This document shows, in pieces, positions 33,376 through 43,300 of a stretch of 64,000 bases of DNA (its first letter is position 1; every line of letters starts with the position of its first letter). Below the pieces are notes generated by a model. The model ran no database searches. It was not told where the DNA came from and worked only from the letters and a program-made list of their open reading frames with translations. The translations under genes were made by a program, and so were the position numbers. The stretch is from Leptodontidium sp. MPI-SDFR-AT-0119. Taxonomy: Eukaryota > Ascomycota > Leotiomycetes > Helotiales > Leptodontidiaceae. The stretch is taken from positions 186,001 to 250,000 of the forward strand of contig JAHLEZ010000047.1 in NCBI GenBank assembly GCA_020726505.1. The letters are read 5' to 3'.

Positions 33376-33383
33376 TTATAAGT
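33376..33383 (+). promoter_or_regulatory. TATA-like box upstream of MC7
   Basis: TTATAAGT 106 bp before the MC7 start codon, similar in spacing to those of MC5 and MC6. Confidence 0.35.
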
Positions 33384-33481
33384 AGTTTAAACTCGGCACA
33401 TAATGCAAAACAGAAACCATCGCCAACTCCCCAAGATTATTCTAGGAATCCAAGGAGAAAACCTGCAAATCTTTCGTCAGG

Positions 33482-33727
33482 ATGTGCAATAAGTTGAAAT
33501 TTAACCTGGTCTGCGGGCACGAGTACGAGACATGTTTCGAGGAGTGCCGGGCCAAGATCGTGTTTGGAGCATGCCCCATGGACTTTGCCGACATTGTAAA
33601 TATCACATCGAAATGCTGTAGCTGCTGCAGATTAGAGATGGAATGGGGGGCCGAAGCTGGACTCGAGAAGAGAAAAAGAACTGACGATGATATGGGGGAA
33701 CCTGATGCTCCAATTTCGAAACGTTAA
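33482..33727 (+). CDS. MC7: small Cys-rich protein with NLS-like tail
   Basis: 81 residues, single exon. It opens MCNKLKFNLVCGHEYETC, then FEECRAKIVFGACPMD and a KCCSCCR cluster. The CGH motif and cysteine order match MC6 closely. The tail EKRKRTDDDMGEPDAPISKR has a basic KRKR patch followed by acidic residues, like MC6's KKRKRFDN, suggesting nuclear targeting (inference). No named family is recognised. It is the last member of the cluster I can find. Confidence 0.7.
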   Translation: MCNKLKFNLVCGHEYETCFEECRAKIVFGACPMDFADIVNITSKCCSCCRLEMEWGAEAGLEKRKRTDDDMGEPDAPISKR

Positions 33728-34854
33728 ATCTACTCCGAAGACAGATTGTACAGAAGTGTCGAGACAAAAAAACCCATCAACAAGACATCCTGTTTGTATG
33801 CTCAATAATAAGCGGTTCGCCACCAGTGGCTTGCGGGCCTCAGTTGCTGTTCTGCCTCTCCTAGATTTACTAGAATATCGAGCGTAATAATAAACAAGGG
33901 CGATGAACATACTAGGAAATTGGCAAGGTGATTTGGTTTTCTATATAGCCTTACCAGTGAGTCTCTTTGAAAAAGTGAAGATGATCGATGCACATATTCC
34001 AACTTGAATCAGCCTGCCTTTTGAAGTACAGGCAATGCCTAGGCGACTTAGCAATAATTGCATATCCAGCAGTGAATTCTCCAGGAAGAATGAATACAGT
34101 GGAATTATTGATTGGAAGGTTGGCTGCATGGGGTGTTTGGCAACTGCGGTGCGGTTTGTTAGGTGATGGGTTATCCAAGCCCTTAACCGAGAAAATTAGG
34201 GGAGTTCGAATATATTTGTTGATATGAGAGGAGTAACCAAGGCTTTCACGGCACAGGATTTAGATACAGATATAAACCGCCGCTAAGGAATATATGAGAT
34301 ATGTCTTGGTAATGATCAGAATGTTGTCATTCATGTTCGAATTGCTTTGAATACTAGTAACACGAATCGGGTGGGGGAACGTCAACTCTTGACATTTATC
34401 GAAAAGGAGATTGTCATCAAAACAATAGATTAATATCATACATAAAAATCAGGAAACTAACCAATGTGCCCATGCTAACGAGTTCAACGCAGCATTTTGT
34501 TTGTGTAGAAAATAATTATTTTACTGGCCTCCCAATACTGGCTCGAGACGTCAACATTCCATGACTCGCGCCCACATGATGTCATCCAGACCCATTTGAC
34601 TGAAAATGGTGGACCAGGAACCACGTTGCGATCCAGTTTCCCCATGCCGGACACGAAATTTGACCGAGTACAGTTTGAATTCAACTGTCTCGCTGCCTGA
34701 CGCTAGAGAATAATCATGTTCTCTTTCCATTGCTCAGGTCTCCAGTTTCCTATCAGTTGTTCCCGACATCATCTCTGAGAATCCTCTTCAACGCCCCGGA
34801 CAGCACCATCTTGCCCGTACCATTCCTACCTACCAAACTGCATCGGCTATCTTG
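33728..34854. other. Intergenic, 1.1 kb, no gene seen
   Basis: This lies downstream of MC7 and upstream of the membrane/coiled-coil gene. Short frames on both strands have no coherent content. AT-rich in 34230-34450. Confidence 0.45.
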
Positions 34855-35563
34855 ATGAATATATCTTACAGTATGGAAGACTCTCGACGCTCATCACTTG
34901 CCGCGAAGCAAACACACGTCCGGGCTGCAGAGCATTGTGCAATCACCCCTCCAGACCTGCCAACACCACCCAGAATCCTCGATCGTATCATCGTAAGGCT
35001 AGGATACGCTGGCCTCGCAACCTATATCCTAACGAATCATCGAAAGTTCGTATCCTGGGAGATAGCGGGACTAGGTCTCGGATCTCTCACTCTAGGATAC
35101 AGCCTTTTCGACCTGGGAAGGAGAAATGGCATCGTACAAGGAGCGAGTTTTGCACTCAGAAGTAGTGACGAGAAGAGGGAAAAGGCTGAGGAATGACGAA
35201 GATTGGAAGGGGAAGTACCAAGGCATGGAGTTTGAGACTCTGCAGAAGGCGGATCAGATTGCATGGTTGAGGAAGGAGGAGAAGAGGATTCATGAGGTGC
35301 AAGCTGAAGAGCAGGCTGAATGCGGATCGGCATATATCGAGAAGGAAAATGCATACAGAGACTACGAGAAACGGGGAGGCTATGGCGGGGAGACATGGAA
35401 GAGGTTCGTTTGAAGGATGGGGTACAGCATGAGGACTAACCACAAGAACAGATATTCGGCTGCGGATGATTTGTGCCAGGAGATTTATAGGAAGTGGGAG
35501 TTACAACAGCAGCGATTGAGGCAGATCCGAAAGGAGATTAATATTCTGAGCGAAGAAATATGA
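34855..35563 (+). pseudogene. Membrane/coiled-coil protein gene with apparent frame break
   Basis: From ATG 34855 the frame encodes a Ser/Arg-rich N-terminus and two hydrophobic stretches (VRLGYAGLATYILTN and WEIAGLGLGSLTLGYSLF) and ends at 35196. In the next frame, overlapping from 35126, a charged helical region begins (RLRNDEDWKGKYQGMEFETLQKA, KEEKRIHEVQAEEQAEC) and continues through a GTTCGT...AACAG intron (35404-35451) into ELQQQRLRQIRKEINILSEEI, ending at 35563. The two halves make sense as one protein: membrane anchor plus coiled coil. No intron of reasonable length joins the frames, so I suspect a one-base indel near 35130-35190; an assembly error or a second gene is possible. No known family is recognised. 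Confidence 0.5.
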
Positions 35564-36192
35564 ACACTGTTTGGTGGAATGGGAAGGAGTGACGGGATAG
35601 CTGAATGAATGGTACACAGCATCATGGCCAAGATCGTGTGAAGTGCGGCTTAGGATCAATAGATGGGCCGTACAGTACCCGGCTCAAATGAAGTGGGATA
35701 GCCCAAGAAATATATCGTCAATGGCATCGAAAAATGTACAGATTACTCCAAATGGTGTGCGTGTGCTCCATTCAGTCTTGACGACTGAGCTTGACGCAAG
35801 TCTGACAACTTAAAAGTTTGTTCTGGGACGGTCTCCGGTTTCGTAGCATCCATAGCCTTCCCCACAGGCCAGCCAGCATCGAGAAAGTTCTGTTGTGTTG
35901 CGGTATGGAATCAATAGCCTTCTCTTGACCACAGCAGGATTGAAGTCTACCAGTTGACTTTCTCGCACACCGTTCCCTGGATCTTGCCCAGGAACGTTGA
36001 CATCAACCCGTGGCTTATCCTCCAGCTACACTTCAACAGCCACTCAGCCAGGAAATCGATTTTGAGTGGAGTCTATTGCAAATATAGGTTAAGATCTGTA
36101 TTTTAAGTAGGTGTAGCGAGATGGATTGTGTGGTCTTTCAAAGCCTTCGAATCATCTTGATGTCTGAGGGTGACTAAAGCTCTAGATCGATG
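35564..36192. other. Intergenic, no feature seen
   Basis: Convergent 3' region between the membrane/coiled-coil gene and the decayed coiled-coil gene. No gene or repeat seen. Confidence 0.45.
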
Positions 36193-38588
36193 TCATTCGG
36201 CATTTATATACCTTAACCCTGTATAATCCCGGAGATGGGACTGGGTAGATTTGAAGCCATGGGACTGAAAAAATATTCCAGGTGCCGAGTTCCGGGAGGA
36301 ACCTCGACGCTCTTCAAGGTCTCGGGCAACTTTGTCTTCGATCCAGTGGTCCTCATCTCTCAAGCTCGCATCCAATACGTGAGATGGTGTACCGTGTCTG
36401 CCAACATGGGCCCGTAATCCATATCGTGTCATTGCAATAACCGGAGAATTGAGTCGAAATCCGAAATGTATGAAGTATTCGATGGCAGCAAACAGAGCAG
36501 CGCCACCACCACGGCCTCCATCAACAGAAACAACATTGAAAGAGAAGATATCCTTGTCAAAATCTCCGAATAGCCAGCGGACAAAATCTGCTACACCTTT
36601 GACATTCTTGGCAGTCTCGATTTCATCGATGTTCCATTTGGTACACCTTGCCTATTTGGTACATTAGTACTGTATTTGTTCCCAACTCCCAGAATACAAA
36701 ATCACTAATCACTAAACACCAGTCTCTATGATTCGGATCACAAGACGTTGAGAAATTGGGGAGGGGATGTACTGACTTGTAGCATCTCTATCGCCACATC
36801 TTGAAACCCAGCTATCCGGCCAACAGTTGCCCAAGCAGACACCCAAAGATCGAACCCCCTGAATAGGTAGAAGGGCCGAAGACTGAGAGCATATGTTACC
36901 CCGACTGCATCTCTTGGTGATCCCAAAGCGTGCACAAGCCCGGTAGAAATAATAATGATGGTTGTCAAGCTACCATATGCCTCAGGGTGTTCTCCGCAGC
37001 CGAATCTCAATTCAGCGAAATCACTCAACCGGCTCGACCCAGTATTAAAATCTATGATATCCAAGATACCACAAATTAGTTGACCTTCATCAGTGGTTAA
37101 GTGGCTGAAACGCAGAGAATTAACGACCTTCCACTGTGGATCCCACAGTCTGGTAAGCAGTGGATTCGCCAGGCTGTGAGGCCAATCACGACACGTCAAC
37201 TTGTAGTACGTATCAGGATCCCTTCCATGCCTCATTGTGCTTGGTCTGTTCAGCAATACTTTCGCCATTCGCCGATCGATTGTACAGTCTGAAATGGGGT
37301 GGTATCCTGTTGCCCTGGAATTCCAAAGATCTGCAAGACTGCTTGATGTAATAACTAGTTTAGCCTAGGCTTGTAGAGCAACAAACATTTTCTAATTCGA
37401 GTTAGTATTGACTGCTTATAATTGGAGGGGTGAAACATACCTGAAGACTCTCGTAAACAATAATGAGTGCATACAGAGCAGTTGTTACAGCATTACTCCT
37501 CTCCTGCAGCCGCTTCTTCTCTTTGTCATTGACACTGCTGCTCGGCTCTATCAAGAGTAACTTCAGTTCCTCGTCTCGTCGGGCCATATCTTCTTCGATC
37601 TGCACCATAGCACTCCGCAATTGTTCAAGTTCCAGTCTCGTAGATTCCTGTTCGGCTCGGAGATTTGTGTCGAGTGTTTCGAGGGCCTGAGTAACCTCGA
37701 CTTGGGTTTCCGCTTGTTTGGCTAGAATATCGCCTTTAGTCTTCTCGGGTCGTTTGTCCGAGTTCTCGCTTTCCGCCAGTATCGCACTACGAACATCTTT
37801 TTGAACTTCTGTGCCCTTTGCAAGGATAATAGTTGTTCTGTGCTCATGTCTTGTTTCTGAGGCCTCGCTTTCCACAAGTATGGCGTTTCGGATCTCTTTT
37901 TGAGCTTCGGCCTGGCTGCTCACAATAGCAGCTTCAATGTTTTTGTGTCTCCTGTCCGAGTTCTGGCTCGCGGCAACTATAGCCTGTTGAATTGACGACT
38001 CGGTCGCAGAGGTCGCACTGAGGAGGGCCTTCGCATATTCGTCAAGGGCATCGAATCGTTCGGATTGTTGGACCCCAGTGGCATGGATATCGTTTCTGCA
38101 GAGTCAAATTAGTGGGGATTTTCTGCTATGTCATTGCTTTACGCTGTAACCGTATGATTCTACTTACCTTAACTGCACCACGACATGAAACTGTATCTCG
38201 TCCCTCCACCCCTCCAGCCTCCCCCGCAGTTCGTCGACTTTCTTCTTACCCCAAACAGCTTTCAGTCCCTTCCTGGCACTCTTCCACTTCCCCTTCTACC
38301 CATCAATTTTCAGCTTCTGCAGCGCTGCCACGAGATCATTCCCACTGGCCGTGCATCGTCGACAAATCTCATCTAGGCTATCATTTCCACTTGTATTGGC
38401 TGACAAGGCTGCCAACTTGGTCGTCACGGCCACGATGTCAACAGTCAAAGCTTCAAGGTCCGCATTCTCGGCAGCGACTCCGTCGGCGGACTGGTAAATA
38501 TTGCGTGCTTTGGATTCGCTTCAATTCCGAAGCCGATGAATTGGAGGACGTTGCATGTGATGGCCATGGCTGTGATGGGATCCAGCAT
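36193..38588 (-). pseudogene. Decayed coiled-coil protein gene, possibly STAND-related
   Basis: Starts MLDPITAMAITCNVLQFIGFGIE (ATG 38588), a hydrophobic N-terminal helix like that of fungal STAND N-terminal domains. A one-base loss near 38515 shifts the frame into KARNIYQSADGVAAENADLEALT. A TAG at about 38297 breaks it again before WKSARKGLKAVWGKKKVDEL. A GTAAGT intron ends this exon near 38167. The next exon (about 38098-37441) is a long coiled coil containing three related units (EIRNAILVESE, DVRSAILAESE and the degenerate EVTQALETL). The last exons carry IFGIPGQQDT, a second shift near 37265, then GILDIIDFNTG, YALSLRPFYLFRGFDLWVSAWATVGR and, after a GTCAGT intron, WNIDEIETAKNVKGVADFVRWLFGDFD. 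No NTPase motif is present. The family is not named; the decay is clear. Confidence 0.6.
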
Positions 38589-38926
38589 GTTGAATTGCTG
38601 TTCTAGGCATATGCCGACACCAGTGGACAATCTTTATGATGCTGTTGATAGCAGCGAAAACGCACCAGGACAAGAAACAATCCTCATCCTCGAAAATGTG
38701 TAAATTCACATTTAATGACCAAAAGAAGAGAAAAAAGGGATTGCGATGAGGTTTTTGAGATGTAGAGCCTTGTATGCAGCTCAGCTCAGCCACAATCTCC
38801 AGCCAAGCACTGACTGGTAGACATAGCAAATATTACTTCATGAGAAGATATCCAAAATAACGATTTCGATTTCTAGAGAGCTGTGAGAATACTCTCGCAG
38901 CTTGGATTATATAAGCCGCTCATATC
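38589..38926. other. Intergenic, no feature seen
   Basis: 338 bp between the start of the decayed gene and the stop of the GH76 gene, both on the minus strand. It should carry the promoter of the former. Confidence 0.4.
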
Positions 38927-40371
38927 TTACAACATAAACCAAGCCATGGACCCTGCGATGGCCATAACACCTCCCATACCCATCTGAGATCCCAAAGCAA
39001 CAGCCACATTGCCACTAGTGGTAGGTGCTGCAGTTCCCGAGCTCGTGGGACTTCCAGAAGTAGAAGAATTGGTTGATGTGCTAGATGCACCAGATGTACC
39101 AGTCGCAGTACCATTGCTGTTAGAGGCAGAACCTCCAGTCGCCCCTGTAACAGGAGCTGCAGCCTTTCCAACAAGAAGTCCCTGAACATAGCTCAACGCA
39201 CTCAAAGATTCCCCGACACCTCCCGTCTTTGTATCGTCATTTTTCCCATTCCAGGCCAGTGCACATCCAGTGCTCGAGCAAGCGTCAGCAGCAGCTTCGG
39301 CCGTGCTGGTTATGACTTTGACGATATCACTGGAGGTGTATGGCGCTACTTTGATGGTGTCGACGAGGTTTTGACCGAATATTCCTTTCATGGAGTGCAT
39401 GTCCACGTTGCACGTTTCTTGCCCTTCGCAAGAAACTTCGGTGGCGATGCCTTTGGGGAAGAACAGATCGAGATTGGTCTTGAGGAGGCCGTCGAGTGCT
39501 GTCTTCCAGGTCTCCTGCTCGTCTCCGCTTGAGATGTTATACATGTGCGCTGCTCCGCTGATGTATGTACCTGCAACGTACGAGAATTGGATTTTGCTGA
39601 TCGAGGTGCAGTTCTGAATGGCGTCGGCTCCGTCATAGACATTGTATTCATCATCAATGAACCCAACGGAGGTAGTCCAGTTATAGACCTTGGATGCCCA
39701 GTCCGAGTATGTTGTGTTTCCGGTGAAGCGTGCAAGACGGGAAGCGAGTTGGAAGAAGTCTCCGTTGGAGATGCTGTTCTTGTAGTTGTACCCGTTGTTG
39801 AAGGAAAATATTTGCCATCTGAGGCCACCCCCACATGTCTGGGTATCCCAACGAACTGCTTGTTCGTTGAATACTGCATCGGCCAGTGAAACCCAAGATT
39901 TGCTTTCTGGCGCTGGGAAGTTTTGCTCAGCGGCGGACATGGCAGCAAGTGCCCATGTTGCCTGATCGTCGTTTCCCAATGTTTTGGTCTCATTGAGGGG
40001 CATGAAGTCGCCATGGTCTCCTTGCTGAAATTGGAGCGCTTGGCTGACGATTCCGTTGTATTGATCATCGCCGGTCAATTGCCAGTACTGGATCAAGGTA
40101 TCCCACATAGCTCCAGCATTCCACCAGTAGTAAGGATCAGCCAAAATTCCGGGCACCTCTCCTGTCTCGTTCCCGTTGTAGAAACCCACCAAAACTCTCG
40201 CGATGGACGACGCAGTGGACTTGATGGAATCTTTGGCTGAATCAGACTCTCTTTCAGCAACTTTAGGAGTCTTGAATGTAACTCACCATCACTCGTCACG
40301 TCCAAATCAAAGGCACGAACAGGGACCAAAGAAAAAGCTACGAGGGCAGCGAGTGTATTGGCGCGAACCAT
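38927..40371 (-). CDS. GH76 endo-alpha-1,6-mannanase, GPI-anchored (Dcw1/Dfg5 type)
   Basis: Two exons, 40371-40287 and 40248-38927 (GTGAGT donor, 38-nt intron), giving 468 residues. A signal peptide (MVRANTLAALVAFSLVPVRA) is followed by the catalytic region: ARVLVGFYNG, PYYWWNAGAMWDTLIQYWQLTGD, a GNDDQATWALAAM segment with the paired Asp residues that act in GH76 enzymes, and CGGGLRWQIFSFNNGYNYKNSISNGDFFQLASRLA. Then a Ser/Thr-rich stalk (about residues 395-440) and a C-terminal hydrophobic segment (VALGSQMGMGGVMAIAGSMAWFML) signal GPI attachment. The family is thought to transfer or trim cell-wall mannoproteins at the plasma membrane. The gene is complete, with no stops. The neighbouring region upstream has no gene for 5.9 kb. 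Confidence 0.92.
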
Positions 40372-43300
40372 AATAACGAGAGTGATGATCACGAATGATC
40401 AAAAAGATAAGGAAAACAGTAAATAAACAAGCTCTCAATCAGGAAAAGAGAGTTTCAAGAACGCAAATGGAGAAATAAAGCTATCGAGAAGGTGATCCTC
40501 GACATAAAAATCATGGTCGCGTCAGATTTTAAAACTCCAGGCTGAATACGAGGGGCATCCAACCTTGGCAACGGCACAGCTGCCCCTGGAATCCGTTGGC
40601 AGCCACTAAAGCATAGTGTTCAGCGCTGCGCCCCCTCTAACCGAGACATGGAATCTCGGATATGCCCCTTTTGGAAAACTTCCATGCCCGCCCCGCCATC
40701 AAATACACCGTTGAACAAACTATTATCTTATTGGCCCGCACGAGCATAATGTACGCAATAAAGCATCACTACCGGGAAAAATTTCCGGGCAAGGCTGAAC
40801 CACCTGCCGGGTCCCGACTTTTGTGTTTGCCTTGTTTTCTCCCAACCGAAAGTTGGCGCGAAAGGGTTTTTCTAGAAACATTAACTTGTCAGGAAGCAGT
40901 CTTGCAGACCTCGTGTTATTTCTCGTTTCCAAAAGTTGATGACAATTGCCTACTTTTGTGCGAATTCCATGATACGAGACTCAGGTTGGGGGTTAGAACT
41001 TGGCGGGGGCTGCGCCTCCCCCGGGATATTCCTTCGCTGTACCTGTACCTGCATTCCCGAGGACATGTAGCTATTGTCAAGTACAGTTGTACTGAATAAT
41101 GAAACTTGTTCGCCTGTAGAGTGAATGCAAAACCAAAGAGAAGAAGAGAAAAGGGACAACGCAAGTACCGCTGTCAAATTATGGCGCACTGTCGAGATGG
41201 AGGCTATTTCGACGGTAGGAAGAATCGATATATGAAGTAGGAACTTCTTTTTAGACTGTGAAAAACAAGACGGAAAAAATGACGAAAACAAGGGCTATGA
41301 GTCGGTTCCCCGAACCAAAGTCAGATAATGGGGTTTAAATCTCTCAAACACCATGCCATTCCCCCGCGTTGTTGTCGGCGCCGTGCCTCAATCTCTTCGG
41401 AGCAGGTTGTTGTTTATATGTACGTGCTTTCTTCAAAACACATGCCGAAATACTAGACAGAGCTGGCAAGGCTGGATTATCTGGACTCGTCGTCAATTAC
41501 TGAGAGGAGGCCATGTATTCACTCCTGGCGCGTGTTGTAGTAAACCGTCTCGTATGTATTGACCGTGCTTCCTCACGAGATTTCCTGCAAGATTCAGCCA
41601 AACCTTGAGAGTTGGTCATATCTCCTGGGACATGTGCGCGGTGAATTATATGTCTATTTGATGTCTATTCGTAATACGACATCTCAGTTTAATGAAAGCT
41701 GTCAAGTTCAGACCACTAGCTTCGTAATCTTCTAGGTCACAAGACGATATCATTCTGCCGTCAGCACTCAGTCTGTTGCCAATTCTTCATGCTGTGCGAC
41801 ATGAGATTATTCGCCTAAGAATATACAAATACTATGCACTCAAGATCTTACTTTGCTCAATGGACCTAAGTAAACTCCGTTGGTTCCATACACAGCCAAA
41901 ACCGAAGCCAACATAGGCTCAACACGAACTACTTCTAGCTCAACCTTTCACATTTCCCCTAAATCAGGTAGAATCATAAAATTGAGGCTGCTTCGTTCCG
42001 TTATCGCAAAGGCCATGAATCTCTCAAATTGTGAGATTCGATTGTTGTTTACATCCCCCCCCCCCCCCCCTGCTCGCCTGGCTTAACCCCGCACTACATT
42101 ACCGCGCGCTATAGCTCTATCACCACATTCAAGACTCTCAACACCTTTCCTAAGGTATAAAGTCGCAAGATAATTCAATTATATCTCTCATCACACTTAG
42201 GATGAACCTTCTCATGCTTATCCTATGGTTCCTTCTGTTCTGCCTGCTAGGTCAAAATATCTCTCACCGTAGACCCAGCAGAGTTAAAACGAGCCAAATT
42301 CCATTTCAAAGCGTTAAGTCAGTGTTTGTTGTTGTCACCTGGTCCTTTGTCATCAAGTGGCCCGGGCACCTCTTCCTCATTCACCTTTATCTTCTATAAC
42401 TTTCACTTCAGAATTATTGCACACTTGGGTGGTATACCGCTACCGAACATTTAATCCAGCTGTCCAAATCCCATTCTGGACCACTGACGAACTCAGATAA
42501 GCTTGGAAGAACATCCCAGCCATCCTACAATTGTATCTTTAGGGTTCAATTTAGTTTTTTGTTTTTTTTAAAATAAAAAAAATCCAGAGACCGCATTAGC
42601 ATCTGTCATAGCAGTGTTCTTATATGAACCAGGGAGTTCAGTATATGTTTCTGCTGGACAGATTGTGCCAGAATTCTTCATTATTCTACCCAGATACCAA
42701 AATACTAAAGCTGTAAAGTATGACGACTGAGTTTTATCGCGAAAGAAACTTGTGGCAATCTTCTAAATCCGCCAAAACTCTTCAGACATCATCTGGCATG
42801 GGGAAAACAAAAGGATGGGTTGGCGAGATAAGTAAACGAAAACCTAGGCAGTCATATTTAAAAGTAAAAGATACAGCAGTAGGGCGGTTTGACTCTCTAT
42901 CTTTTACAGTTTTTTCTTCTTGCGGAATGTAGGATCGCTTGTATGTAATTCTATACCAAAGCTTTCTGTCGGCATCAAATCTTTCATCGTCAGTATACTG
43001 TCCACTTTTTAAGTGATCAGAATGGAATTCTATGATGATAGCTATGGAATGACCACCAAAAGCTCATAGCTCTCCTCACTCCAGATGTAGATTCTCCAAA
43101 AATGATATCTCCCACAGCCATGAGAAGGAAAGGGGGCACAGCGATCCTTGTTACGGAAGGTGAGTTGCTAGAATGCGATGACTGAGTTCATCTCAATCCT
43201 TCATTTTAACGTATGGGTGTATATGTAAGATACAGGAAGCTGTATTAGAACGCTGCCCCAGCAGCAACTCCTGCACATAGCTACTACATCACGACTCATC

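Noticed and set aside
42202..42399. Small frame with a hydrophobic start like a signal peptide
   Set aside because: Too short, no typical cleavage site or Cys pattern, AT-rich surroundings; chance is likely.
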